The position numbers and the translations under genes are program-made. The notes below the pieces were generated by a model. It ran no database searches and was not told the DNA's origin. It saw only the letters and a program-made list of their open reading frames with translations. This document shows, piece by piece, positions 8,379 to 16,172 of a DNA stretch of 23,730 bases. Origin of the DNA: an uncultured Methanobrevibacter sp. GTDB taxonomy: Archaea > Methanobacteriota > Methanobacteria > Methanobacteriales > Methanobacteriaceae. How positions within the stretch are numbered: the stretch's first letter is position 1; every line of letters starts with the position of its first letter. The DNA lies in assembly GCA_902795935.1 (NCBI GenBank), contig CADBMS010000140.1, positions 1 through 23,730 on the forward strand. The letters run 5' to 3'.

Positions 8379-8897
8379 ATGTTAATTGGTTTAATATCAG
8401 ATACCCATATTCCTGAAAGAGCTGAAAAATTACCTAGTTTAATTTTTGATGTGTTTAAAAATGTGGATATGATTTTACATGCTGGAGATATGGTTTCAAT
8501 TACTGTTAAAGAAGAATTGGAAAAAATTGCACCAGTGCAATGTATTCAAGGCAACATGGATAGAAAGTACGGATTAAAACTTCCTAAAAGTTTAGTTTTA
8601 GATATAGAGAATTTTAAAGTAGGTATTACTCATGGGGAAGTTTATCCCAAAGGAGATACATTACAATTAAAATATCTTGCATTAGAATTAGGTGTAGACA
8701 TATTAATTACAGGACATAGTCACCAACCATTGATTGAAAAAGTTGAAAATATTCTGTTATTAAATCCTGGGAGTCCAACAACACCTCGTTTAACTGATCC
8801 AACAGTCATGTTATTACATATTGAAAAGAATAATGTTGATGCGGAATTAGTGCGTATTGGTGATCCGATTTGTAGATTATTAAATTTTAAAAAATAA
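8379..8897 (+). CDS. YfcE/MJ0936-type metallophosphoesterase
   Basis: This 172-residue calcineurin-like phosphoesterase has the full metal-binding set: D8 and H10 (LISDTHIPE), D37 (HAGD), N59 (QGNMD), H85 (ITHGE), and H113 plus H115 (TGHSHQP), followed by NPGSPTTPR. This order defines the small YfcE/MJ0936 family, whose characterised members hydrolyse phosphodiesters in vitro with Mn or Ni. The physiological substrate is not known for most members. Length is normal. The next gene, the rRNA methyltransferase, starts 24 bases later, so the two may be cotranscribed. The ribosome binding site is weak (GAGTTAT). Confidence 0.92.
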   Translation: MLIGLISDTHIPERAEKLPSLIFDVFKNVDMILHAGDMVSITVKEELEKIAPVQCIQGNMDRKYGLKLPKSLVLDIENFKVGITHGEVYPKGDTLQLKYLALELGVDILITGHSHQPLIEKVENILLLNPGSPTTPRLTDPTVMLLHIEKNNVDAELVRIGDPICRLLNFKK

Positions 8898-8921
8898 TTT
8901 TTATATAGGTTGTTTAATTTT

Positions 8922-9554
8922 ATGAGTAAAACATGGCAAGTTGAAAAAAAGAAAGAACATTATTATAAATCTGCTAAAAAAGAAAATTATAGATCTAGAG
9001 CTTCTTATAAATTAATACAATTAAATAAGAAGTTTAAATTAATTAAAGATGGCGACCATATTGTTGATTTAGGTGCTGCCCCCGGCGGCTGGTCTCAAGT
9101 TGCTTTAAAACTTGTAGGTGAAAAAGGTATTGTCATAGGTGTGGATTTACAACGAATTAAACCATTTAATGAAACTAATTTTATAAGAATACAAGGTGAT
9201 TTTACTACTGCAAAAATTCAAAGTGAAATTTTATCAAAAACCAATAATAAAATTGATGTTATTATATCTGATGCAGCCCCCTCATTAACAGGCATTAAAG
9301 ATATTGATCAATTGAATACTATGGATTTAGCAAATAATGTTATGAAAATTGCTAGTAATTTATTGAAAAATAAGGGTAATCTAGTTATGAAAAGTTTTCA
9401 AGGCCCACAATATCCTCTTTTATTAAATAAAATAAAAAGTGAATTTAAAGTTGTTAAAACATATAAACCAGATTCTTCACGTAATAGTAGTGCTGAGATG
9501 TTTATTGTTGGTTTAAATTATAAAAATAAAAAATGGACTGATTTAGATTTGTAA
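8922..9554 (+). CDS. rlmE: 23S rRNA (uridine-2'-O)-methyltransferase, RlmE/FtsJ family
   Basis: This 210-residue SAM-dependent methyltransferase has the AdoMet loop VDLGAAPGGWSQVAL (48-62), VIGVDLQ (71-77) and the catalytic tetrad of the RrmJ family: K30 (RASYKL), D117 (ISDAAPS), K157 (VMKSFQG) and E192 (SAEMF). In E. coli RlmE this tetrad methylates U2552 of 23S rRNA, and the archaeal orthologues are assumed to act on large-subunit rRNA. An in-frame TTG at 8910 precedes the ATG at 8922. The ATG is preferred because family members begin close to the WQVEKKKEHYYKSAKKENYRSRA region and an AGGT site lies upstream of it. Confidence 0.93.
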   Translation: MSKTWQVEKKKEHYYKSAKKENYRSRASYKLIQLNKKFKLIKDGDHIVDLGAAPGGWSQVALKLVGEKGIVIGVDLQRIKPFNETNFIRIQGDFTTAKIQSEILSKTNNKIDVIISDAAPSLTGIKDIDQLNTMDLANNVMKIASNLLKNKGNLVMKSFQGPQYPLLLNKIKSEFKVVKTYKPDSSRNSSAEMFIVGLNYKNKKWTDLDL

Positions 9555-9621
9555 ATATACTTAATTTATTAAAATAATAAATTTAATACTTTTAAAAAAT
9601 AAAATTTATACTTTAAAAGTT

Positions 9622-10113
9622 TTATGCCGTAGTATATTTTGTTTCATCTAATTTATTAGAAGTTTTATTTGATTTTTCATATTTACCACTCTCTAAATCA
9701 GCATACTTTTGTTTCGCAATTTTTAATTGTTCTTTTGCTATTTTTAATCTTTCATAAGTTTCTTCAGAACTTTTACCACTTGATAAAGAACTTTCGACAT
9801 CCGTTATTGCAGATTTTGCAGTTACAAGTTCCATTTTAACATTAACAAGAGCTTTCATCTCATCATCATCCCCTCTTTCATAAACATCAGATTTTAGCTT
9901 AGTACAATCTGCATATAATGATTGATATTCAGAGTTCAATAAAGCTAATTCATCATATGTTGCACCATTATCTACACCTGATGAAATAGTTGATGAAATA
10001 GTATCTATTCCCACATATCCAAATACTAACACAGTTGCAATTATCATTATTATTCCCAATACAGATAATGACATCGATGTTGCTCGGAATAAACTTAATC
10101 TTGATCTTTTCAT
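9622..10113 (-). CDS. Hypothetical membrane-anchored coiled-coil protein
   Basis: I do not recognise this 163-residue protein. A short basic N-terminus (MKRSRLSLFRATSM) is followed by one hydrophobic span (about residues 15-35, LGIIMIIATVLVFGYVGI). The rest is polar and helical, rich in Lys, Glu, Ala and Leu with heptad-like spacing (residues 55-150), and suggests a coiled coil. Topology by the positive-inside rule puts the C-terminal part outside the membrane. The tail is rich in Lys, Ser and Thr. No cysteine follows the hydrophobic segment, so it is not a lipoprotein. It is transcribed divergently from MCM. A leader with G5 followed by T6 sits immediately before the start codon, and a Shine-Dalgarno is not obvious. 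Confidence 0.7.
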   Translation of the reverse strand: MKRSRLSLFRATSMSLSVLGIIMIIATVLVFGYVGIDTISSTISSGVDNGATYDELALLNSEYQSLYADCTKLKSDVYERGDDDEMKALVNVKMELVTAKSAITDVESSLSSGKSSEETYERLKIAKEQLKIAKQKYADLESGKYEKSNKTSNKLDETKYTTA

Positions 10114-10256
10114 GAGTCAAAAAACCCCCGTCAGATTTTAATATATTAATATTATAATGTATATACTCTGAAACTTAATAATAAAAATTTCTATTTAAAG
10201 TCAGCAATATTCTTATTTTAATATGTGCATCTTTTAAAACATTAGTCTAAACAATA

Positions 10257-10268
10257 TTTTTATAAATA
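10257..10268 (+). promoter_or_regulatory. Predicted TATA box of the MCM gene
   Basis: TTTTTATAAATA is a good archaeal TATA box. Its centre lies about 28 bases before the ATG at 10292, the distance expected for a transcript starting at or near that ATG. The more upstream ATG at 10268 overlaps the box and so would be untranscribed. Confidence 0.55.
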
Positions 10269-10291
10269 TGTATACTAAAGTCATTAATGAT

Positions 10292-12286
10292 ATGACTGAT
10301 ACTGATAAAACAAAAACATCACTTGCTAAGTTCGAAGAATTTTTTTCAACTCAATATAAAGATCCTGTGTTTGATGCATTAGAAAATTATCCTAGCCAAA
10401 GATCAATTGTTATTGATTATTTAGATTTAGAGATGTTTGATCCAGATTTAGCAGATTTATTAATTGAAAAACCAAACGAAATAATTGCTGCTGCTGAAAA
10501 AGCAGTTAAAAATATCGATCCTCAACGTAAAAATGCAGACATAAATATTAGAATGTCTAATGTTACTAATGAACTGGATTTAAGATATTTACGTAGTAAA
10601 TATATTGGTAAATTTTTATCATTCCCTGGAATTGTGCGTAAAACAGATGAAATTCGACCACGAATTGTTAGTGCTAAATTTGAATGTAGAGGTTGTATGA
10701 GATTACACGAAGTTACTCAAACTAGCAATATTATAACAGAACCTTCACTTTGTCCTGAATGTGGAGGCAGATCTTTTAGATTATTACAAGAAGAATCCGA
10801 ATTTATGGACACACAAACTGTTAAAATACAAGAACCCCTGGAAAATTTATCAGGTGGTGATCAACCACGCCAAATTTCTGTTGTATTAGAAGATGATTTA
10901 GTAGATACTTTAACTCCAGGAGATATTGTTAGGATAACAGGTACTCTGCAAACTAGCCGTGACGAAAAAACTAAAAGATTTAATAATTACATTTATGGAA
11001 ACTATACTGAACCCATTGAACAGGAATTTGAAGAATTACAGTTATCAGCAGAAGATATTGATGAAATTATAGAATTATCTAAAGACCCAAATATTTATAG
11101 TAAAATCATTAAATCTACTGCGCCATCAATACATGGTTACAATGATGTGAAAGAAGCAATTGCATTACAATTATTCGGAGGTTCTGCTAAAGAACTAGAA
11201 GATAAAACTCGTTTACGTGGAGATATTCATGTTTTAATTGTTGGAGATCCAGGTATTGGTAAATCACAAATGTTAAAATATGTTTCTAAATTAGCGCCTA
11301 GAGGTATTTATACGAGTGGTAAAGGTACTAGTGGTGTTGGTTTAACTGCTGCTGCAGTTCGTGATGAATTTGGTGGTTGGTCTCTTGAAGCAGGAGCTCT
11401 TGTTTTAGGTGATAAAGGTAATGTTTGTGTTGATGAATTAGATAAAATGCGTGAAGAGGATCGTTCTGCAATACATGAAGCTTTAGAACAACAAACAATT
11501 AGTATCGCTAAAGCAGGAATTATGGCTACTTTAAATTCAAGATGTTCTGTTCTTGCTGCAGCTAACCCAAAATTTGGTCGTTTTGATAGTTATAAATCAA
11601 TTAATGAACAAATTGACTTGCCATCACCAATTTTATCTCGTTTTGATTTAATATTTGTTGTTGAAGATAAACCTGATGAAGATAAAGATAGAACTTTGGC
11701 CAGACATATATTAGAAACTCATACTATGAAAAATATGGATTATGCAATTGAACCCGAATTATTGCGTAAATACATTGCTTATGCACGTAAATTAAGTCCT
11801 GAACTAACTGATGAAGCCATGGATGTTTTAGAAGAGTTCTATGTATCAATGCGTAATAGTTCAAATGATGAAGATTCACCAGTTCCAATTACTGCTAGGC
11901 AATTAGAAGCGATTATACGTTTATCTGAAGCGAGTGCTAAAACTAAATTGAAAGATAAAGTTGAAGCAGATGATGCTAAACAAGCCATTCGGCTAACTAA
12001 TGCTTGTTTACGTGAAGTGGGTTATGATCCTGAAACAGGCACTATTGATATTGATAAAGTTGAAGGACGTACAGCTAAATCTGATCGTGATAAATTTAGA
12101 ATAGTTCAAGACACTATTGAACAGTTACAAGTTGAATATGGTGGTCGTGCCCCAATTAATGTTTTGATTTCAGAACTAGGTGATAATTATAGTATGAGTG
12201 AAGAAAAAGTTGAAGAAATAATTCGTCTTCTTAAGAATAAAGGTGTTATATTTGAACCTAGTAGGGGTTATCTTAAAATAGTATAA
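10292..12286 (+). CDS. mcm: Replicative DNA helicase MCM
   Basis: This 664-residue protein is the archaeal homohexameric replicative helicase. The N-terminal domain A covers about residues 1-100. A zinc site CRGC...CPEC lies near 131-155, and the AAA+ core has Walker A GDPGIGKSQ (about 317), Walker B CVDELDKM (about 379), sensor-1 LAAANP and the arginine finger LSRFD (about 449). A C-terminal winged-helix ends in FEPSRGYLKIV. From memory the whole length is very similar to Methanothermobacter MCM. That protein begins with the equivalent of MTDTDKTKTSLAKFEEFF, which is why I start at ATG 10292 rather than 10268. There is no Shine-Dalgarno, and the TATA position suggests a leaderless mRNA. It heads a run of translation genes. 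Confidence 0.97.
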   Translation: MTDTDKTKTSLAKFEEFFSTQYKDPVFDALENYPSQRSIVIDYLDLEMFDPDLADLLIEKPNEIIAAAEKAVKNIDPQRKNADINIRMSNVTNELDLRYLRSKYIGKFLSFPGIVRKTDEIRPRIVSAKFECRGCMRLHEVTQTSNIITEPSLCPECGGRSFRLLQEESEFMDTQTVKIQEPLENLSGGDQPRQISVVLEDDLVDTLTPGDIVRITGTLQTSRDEKTKRFNNYIYGNYTEPIEQEFEELQLSAEDIDEIIELSKDPNIYSKIIKSTAPSIHGYNDVKEAIALQLFGGSAKELEDKTRLRGDIHVLIVGDPGIGKSQMLKYVSKLAPRGIYTSGKGTSGVGLTAAAVRDEFGGWSLEAGALVLGDKGNVCVDELDKMREEDRSAIHEALEQQTISIAKAGIMATLNSRCSVLAAANPKFGRFDSYKSINEQIDLPSPILSRFDLIFVVEDKPDEDKDRTLARHILETHTMKNMDYAIEPELLRKYIAYARKLSPELTDEAMDVLEEFYVSMRNSSNDEDSPVPITARQLEAIIRLSEASAKTKLKDKVEADDAKQAIRLTNACLREVGYDPETGTIDIDKVEGRTAKSDRDKFRIVQDTIEQLQVEYGGRAPINVLISELGDNYSMSEEKVEEIIRLLKNKGVIFEPSRGYLKIV

Positions 12287-12304
12287 TAACGAAAATAAAT
12301 AATG

Positions 12305-12313
12305 TTTATAAAA
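12305..12313 (+). promoter_or_regulatory. Possible TATA box for the aIF2-beta transcript
   Basis: TTTATAAAA in the 79-base gap after MCM matches the archaeal TATA pattern and would give a start near 12335, leaving a short leader with GAGGT before the ATG at 12366. The gap is longer than typical within an operon, so a second promoter is plausible. Confidence 0.35.
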
Positions 12314-12365
12314 TTAATTTTTATACTATTAATATTATTTCTTATTAATTTTGAGGTATCAAAAA

Positions 12366-12773
12366 ATGACTGATTATAATGAATTATTAGATAGAGCAAT
12401 TGAACAATTACCGCCTGAAATTTTTGAAACTAAACGTTTTACAGTTCCTAAAGCATATTCAGATATTCAAGGTAATCGTACATTTATTAAAAACTTTAAA
12501 GAAATTTCTGATGCTTTAAATCGTGACCCTCAACATGTGTTAAAATATTTATTAAGAGAATTGGGTACTGCAGGAAATATAGAAGGTGGAAGAGCAATTA
12601 TGCAAGGTAAATTCACTCACTTTGTAATAAATGAGAGAATTGATGAATATGTTGAAAAATTTGTTATCTGCCATGAATGTAACAGACCAGATACTCGGAT
12701 TATACGTGAAGATAGAATATTTTTACTTAAATGTGCAGCATGTGGTGCTAAAGCTCCATTAAAAAGTATTTAA
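12366..12773 (+). CDS. Translation initiation factor aIF2 beta subunit
   Basis: This 135-residue protein is the archaeal beta subunit of the eIF2-like factor that brings initiator Met-tRNA to the small ribosomal subunit. A short N-terminal helix (binds the gamma subunit in known complexes) is followed by an alpha/beta core with GNRTFIKNFKEIS (36-48) and LLRELGTAGNIEGGRAIMQGKF (62-83). The C-terminal zinc ribbon uses C102, C105, C123 and C126 (CHEC and CAAC). The longer frame from TTG 12351 is rejected: GAGGT at 12353-12357 is the ribosome binding site for ATG 12366. It follows MCM by 79 bases and precedes the NMD3-like gene by 50. Confidence 0.96.
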   Translation: MTDYNELLDRAIEQLPPEIFETKRFTVPKAYSDIQGNRTFIKNFKEISDALNRDPQHVLKYLLRELGTAGNIEGGRAIMQGKFTHFVINERIDEYVEKFVICHECNRPDTRIIREDRIFLLKCAACGAKAPLKSI

Positions 12774-12823
12774 CTTATTTAAAAAAGTTTATTCTTTTTT
12801 TATTAATATTTTATTTGAGTAAC

Positions 12824-13870
12824 ATGTTTTGTCCAGAATGTGGAAGCACCAATAAAAAGATGGTTGGAAACATCTGCAAAGATTGTTTTTTAAAAGATTT
12901 TCAAATAATTAATATTCCATTAGAAAAACTAATAATTAGTGTTTGTGCTCATTGTAATTCCCATTATATAAATGGAAAATGGAAAGATATTGGTATAAAT
13001 CAAGAACAATTAATTTATCAGACATTAAAAGATAATGTAGATATTAATGAGTTAGTTAAAAATGTTGAGCTTGATTTAGATATTGTTAAAATGAGAGGGT
13101 CTATTGCAGAATGCCATATTATTGCAGATGCAGAAGTTTTAGGAGAATCTATTAATCAAGAATATTATACTGAAGTAAGGTTAAATCAAACTGTTTGTCC
13201 AAATTGTAGTAAATATAATTCAGGATATTATGAAGTAGTTATACAATTAAGAGCAGATAATCGAGACTTAATTGATGAAGAAATTGTATTAGCAGACACC
13301 ATTATTTATGAAACTTTAAAAAGATTATTTAAAAAAAGTAGAATGGCTTATATTGCACAAAGATCTGAACTAAAAGAAGGCGTTGATTATTACATTGGTT
13401 CTCAAAAAGCAGCCCGCAAATTAGTTATTAATTTACGTAAACAATTTGGAGGAATTATTAAAGAGTCTCCTCGACTTATAGGGCAAGATAAATCAACAGG
13501 TAAAGGTTTATATCGTACTTGGATTTCTATTCGTTTACCAGAATACCATGTTGATGATTTTATTGAATATCAAAATAATATTCTTCAAGTTAAATCTATT
13601 GATGATAATAAGATACTCGCCACTAATTTAGATACTGGAAATATAACTAAAATATTGTGGAAAGACTCAGATACTATTAAGTTTCATAAAAATATGAAGG
13701 ATGTTTTAATTACAACTATAACTTCAAAATCACCATCTGAAATCCAAATATTGGATCCAGAAACATTTCAACCAGTAGATTTGCCATTAACAAATAATAT
13801 GAATGATTTGAGTATTGGATCAGAAGTTAAGGTTATTAAAATTAATAAAAGATTATATATTTTATCCTAA
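12824..13870 (+). CDS. Archaeal NMD3-like protein
   Basis: This 348-residue protein begins with zinc-binding CxxC pairs (C3/C6 in FCPECG, C18/C21 in CKDC, then CAHC), with a later CPNC. That arrangement characterises the N-terminal half of NMD3. In eukaryotes NMD3 binds the 60S subunit and acts as its nuclear export adaptor; the archaeal homologues lack the export-signal tail and are presumed to act in large-subunit biogenesis or quality control. The C-terminal half (DYYIGSQKAARKLVINLRKQFGG, then beta-rich segments) fits the conserved middle domains. The TTG at 12815 is a less likely start than ATG 12824. The stop is 13 bases before the TyrRS start, so the two are probably cotranscribed. Confidence 0.88.
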   Translation: MFCPECGSTNKKMVGNICKDCFLKDFQIINIPLEKLIISVCAHCNSHYINGKWKDIGINQEQLIYQTLKDNVDINELVKNVELDLDIVKMRGSIAECHIIADAEVLGESINQEYYTEVRLNQTVCPNCSKYNSGYYEVVIQLRADNRDLIDEEIVLADTIIYETLKRLFKKSRMAYIAQRSELKEGVDYYIGSQKAARKLVINLRKQFGGIIKESPRLIGQDKSTGKGLYRTWISIRLPEYHVDDFIEYQNNILQVKSIDDNKILATNLDTGNITKILWKDSDTIKFHKNMKDVLITTITSKSPSEIQILDPETFQPVDLPLTNNMNDLSIGSEVKVIKINKRLYILS

Positions 13871-13883
13871 AGAAGGGAGAAAT

Positions 13884-14846
13884 ATGGATTTACAAGAAAA
13901 AATAGATAATATTACTAAAGGAACATTAGAAGTAATTACTTCTGAAGAATTAAAAACAGTTTTAACAGATGAAAAGGAGAGTATAGCATATATTGGATAT
14001 GAACCTTCTGGTAAAATTCATTTAGGTCATGCTATTACAGTTCTTAAAATGATTACTTTGCAAAAAATGGGTTTTCATATAAAAATATTACTTGCAGATT
14101 ATCATGCATTCCTTAATGGTAAAGGGAAATTAGAGGATATACGCGAAACTGCAAAATATAATATAAAATGCTTTAAAGCATTAGGTTTGGATGAAAACAA
14201 AACTGAATTTGTTTTAGGATCTAAATATCAAACTCAACCAGAATATACTGATTTAGTTTATCAATTAGCAACCATGACAACATTAATTCGTGCCCGTAGA
14301 AGTATGGCAGTTATTGCTAGGGATAGTGAAGATCAGAAAGTTGCAGAAGTTATTTATCCTTTAATGCAAGTTGCAGATATGGTTTTTTTAGATGCTGATT
14401 TAGCAATGGGTGGTATGGAACAGCGCAAAATTCATATGTTAGCTCGTGAAAATCTTCCTAGATTAGGTAAAAATGCTCCAATATGTTTACATACTCCTTT
14501 ATTGCATGGTACTGATGGTTCTGATAAAATGTCAAGTAGTAAAGGCAATTTTATTGCTATTGATGATGAACCTGATGTGATTAAAAAGAAAATTAAAAAA
14601 AGTTTTTGTCCAGCAGGTCAAATTGAAGGTAATCCCATTATTGAAATTGCAGAACATTTTATTTATCCATTCAATGAAATTATGATTATTAATCGACCTG
14701 AAAAGTTTGGCAGTGATTTGAAATTAAATGAAACTGAACTTAAAGAGTTATATAGTAATGGAGAATTACATCCTATGGATCTTAAAAATGCTGTTACAAA
14801 ATATTTAATTGAATTTTTTGAACCAGTTCGAGAATATATGAAATAA
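13884..14846 (+). CDS. tyrS: Tyrosyl-tRNA synthetase
   Basis: This 320-residue class I aminoacyl-tRNA synthetase is of archaeal/eukaryotic TyrRS length, lacking the bacterial S4-like C-terminal domain. YIGYEPSGKIHLGHA (36-50) carries the HIGH-type signature. YQLATMTTLIRARRSM and PLMQVADMVFLDADLAMGGMEQRKIHMLAR form the tyrosine/tRNA site, and DKMSSSKG (about 213-220) is the KMSKS loop. A longer open frame begins inside the NMD3-like gene at 13815, but GGGAG just upstream of ATG 13884 and the family length fix the start. It charges tRNA-Tyr in the cytoplasm. The gene is tightly coupled to the NMD3-like gene upstream and to a 65-residue protein downstream. Confidence 0.96.
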   Translation: MDLQEKIDNITKGTLEVITSEELKTVLTDEKESIAYIGYEPSGKIHLGHAITVLKMITLQKMGFHIKILLADYHAFLNGKGKLEDIRETAKYNIKCFKALGLDENKTEFVLGSKYQTQPEYTDLVYQLATMTTLIRARRSMAVIARDSEDQKVAEVIYPLMQVADMVFLDADLAMGGMEQRKIHMLARENLPRLGKNAPICLHTPLLHGTDGSDKMSSSKGNFIAIDDEPDVIKKKIKKSFCPAGQIEGNPIIEIAEHFIYPFNEIMIINRPEKFGSDLKLNETELKELYSNGELHPMDLKNAVTKYLIEFFEPVREYMK

Positions 14847-14863
14847 AATGTATAGGTGATTTT

Positions 14864-15061
14864 ATGGATACATTATATGAAATGCGTTTGCCTCCAGGAG
14901 TTACTGAGAAAAATATGGGTTATATTATTGATAATTTTGATGTTGAATTGAAACACACCGAATTAGGGCCAGTTATCAAAGGTAAAAAAGAAGATTTAGA
15001 AAATATTAAAGATTATATGATTAAATCGTTAAATGAACGCATTAAACATTTTGAAAAATAG
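14864..15061 (+). CDS. Small conserved-type hypothetical protein
   Basis: This 65-residue soluble protein of unknown function has an excellent ribosome binding site, AGGTGAT at 14854-14860, three bases before the ATG, and is 17 bases after TyrRS, so it is very likely real and translated. The sequence LPPGVTEKNMGYIIDNFDVELKHTELGPVIKGKKEDLENIKDYM (written here as one region, residues 9-52) predicts a compact alpha/beta fold with a Gly-Pro turn. I see no metal or nucleotide motif. It is the last gene before a 457-base intergenic region that opens with a T6 run at 15073-15078. Confidence 0.8.
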   Translation: MDTLYEMRLPPGVTEKNMGYIIDNFDVELKHTELGPVIKGKKEDLENIKDYMIKSLNERIKHFEK

Positions 15062-15072
15062 ATTTAATTTAA

Positions 15073-15078
15073 TTTTTT
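15073..15078 (+). terminator. Oligo-T terminator of the mcm/tyrS gene run
   Basis: A T6 run lies 12 bases after the last stop codon of a long co-directional gene group. Archaeal RNA polymerase terminates at such runs. There is no hairpin, and AT-rich DNA gives many T-runs, so support is moderate. Confidence 0.4.
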
Positions 15079-15354
15079 AATTTCTAATGATATTCATGAA
15101 ATTATTACTTTTAAGCTAATTAATTATTTTATTATAACTTTAGTTGTAAGAATAAATTTATTTTTAATAGATTAATCTAATATATTATTAACTATCACTT
15201 TAAAAATCATACCACTAAAAACTAATTAACCGTTTTGTATTTTATAAAATACTAGTTAAATTCAGCGTAGCAAACATTTAATTAAGCAATATTATTTATT
15301 TTTTATTTAATTTTTATATTATTATTTTAACTAAAAAATTGTAAAACAAATATA

Positions 15355-15400
15355 TTTTAAAGTATTACTTATACTTTAAAAAAACATAGTAATGTAATAC
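15355..15400. promoter_or_regulatory. Upstream operator-like inverted repeats with GTATTAC/GTAATAC
   Basis: A perfect 10-base inverted repeat, TTTTAAAGTA and TACTTTAAAA, occupies 15355-15364 and 15372-15381 with a 7-base spacer. GTATTAC at 15362-15368 is repeated as its reverse complement GTAATAC at 15394-15400, 25 bases away. The same heptamer recurs at 15468. The arrangement upstream of a metal uptake operon suggests a dimeric repressor site; NikR is the obvious candidate for nickel, though this is inferred. Confidence 0.55.
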
Positions 15401-15426
15401 AAAACTCATATTTATAACTAATAATA

Positions 15427-15434
15427 TTTATATA
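15427..15434 (+). promoter_or_regulatory. TATA box of the nikMNQ operon
   Basis: TTTATATA is an exact match to the archaeal TATA consensus. Transcription would begin about 15456-15458, giving a leader of about 60 bases that includes the downstream palindrome and the ribosome binding site. Confidence 0.65.
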
Positions 15435-15463
15435 TCAAATAAACTAGGCTTAGTTTAATATTA

Positions 15464-15478
15464 AAAAGTAATACTTTT
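15464..15478. promoter_or_regulatory. Operator-like palindrome just after the predicted start of transcription
   Basis: AAAAGTAATACTTTT is an inverted repeat (AAAAGT / ACTTTT around AAT) containing GTAATAC, the heptamer also found at 15362 and 15394. It lies about 7 to 22 bases after the predicted start, where a bound protein would block RNA polymerase. Confidence 0.55.
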
Positions 15479-15501
15479 AGTTCAAAAGGAGTCACTAGAT
15501 T

Positions 15502-15508
15502 AAGGAGG
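15502..15508 (+). promoter_or_regulatory. Strong Shine-Dalgarno of nikM
   Basis: AAGGAGG, ten bases before the ATG at 15519, is the strongest ribosome binding site in the window. A second AAGGAGT lies about 15 bases further upstream and precedes no start codon. Confidence 0.7.
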
Positions 15509-15518
15509 ATAAAATCAA

Positions 15519-16172
15519 ATGCATATAGGCGATGGATTTATACCATTATGGCAATGTGCTATATATTATGTAATATTAATTATTGCATTATACTTCTCAG
15601 TAAAATGGGCCAAAAAGAACCTTGATGAAAAACGTGTCCCTTTACTGGCAGTATTAGCAGCAATAATATTTGCAATAATGTCTATGAATATACCAATACC
15701 CTTTGGTACAAGTGGACACCTAGTTGGAGGAACATTGATTGCTTTAATTTTTTTAAGTACCGAAGCATGTGTACTACTATTCACAGCAGTGCTATTAATA
15801 CAAGCATTACTTTTTGGAGATGGTGGATTAACAGTTTTAGGTGCAAACGTTATTAATATGGGTATTGTTGGAGGATTTGTTGGGCTTGGAACATATAAAC
15901 TAACAAATAATTTGATTGGAAAATATCCCTCAATATTTATAGCTGCATGGTTAGCAACAGTATTGGCTGCAGAAGTATGTGCAATAGAATTATTCTTAGC
16001 TGGAACTTTCCCATTAGATGTGGGACTTATTTCCATGGGATTATATCATGCTTTTATTGGAGTTATAGAAGGAATTTTAACTTGCATTATAATTTATGCA
16101 CTTGAAAAATTCAGACCAGATTTACTTGCTTGGAATGAATCTAAATCAAATAATATGGAGAGTGCAAAATAA
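15519..16172 (+). CDS. nikM: ECF-type nickel/cobalt transporter S component (CbiM/NikM)
   Basis: This 217-residue membrane protein is the metal-binding subunit of a CbiMNQO/NikMNQO energy-coupling-factor importer. It starts with the invariant MHIGDGFIP; in NikM2 structures the N-terminal amino group, His2 and His67 coordinate the metal, and here His2 is present and the His of GTSGHLVGG is exactly residue 67. About six to seven membrane spans follow. NikM and CbiM are close homologues, so nickel rather than cobalt is an inference, favoured by the PDGLE-type NikN protein next door and the NikR-like upstream repeats. Methanogens need nickel for hydrogenases and coenzyme F430 and cobalt for corrinoids. 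The stop codon overlaps the next start by one base (TAATG). Confidence 0.92.
   Translation: MHIGDGFIPLWQCAIYYVILIIALYFSVKWAKKNLDEKRVPLLAVLAAIIFAIMSMNIPIPFGTSGHLVGGTLIALIFLSTEACVLLFTAVLLIQALLFGDGGLTVLGANVINMGIVGGFVGLGTYKLTNNLIGKYPSIFIAAWLATVLAAEVCAIELFLAGTFPLDVGLISMGLYHAFIGVIEGILTCIIIYALEKFRPDLLAWNESKSNNMESAK

Larger units (their letters stand above)
15062..15518. other. Long intergenic region upstream of the nickel/cobalt transporter
   Basis: These 457 bases contain no ORF that I can support. The first 290 bases are AT-rich and featureless apart from the terminator T-run. The last 165 bases hold the operator-like repeats, a consensus TATA box and the Shine-Dalgarno of nikM, each listed separately. 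There is no GC-rich segment that would suggest a riboswitch. Confidence 0.6.

Noticed and set aside
13815..13883. N-terminal extension of TyrRS overlapping the NMD3-like gene
   Set aside because: GGGAG directly before ATG 13884 and the normal family length support the shorter protein.
15062..15518. Cobalamin or nickel/cobalt riboswitch upstream of nikM
   Set aside because: The region is almost entirely AT and lacks the conserved GC-containing cores of those riboswitches; the repeats look like DNA operators.
15566..16036. Minus-strand 156-codon ORF opposite nikM
   Set aside because: It is a shadow of the nikM reading frame, with no ribosome binding site and low-complexity composition; nikM has clear family motifs.
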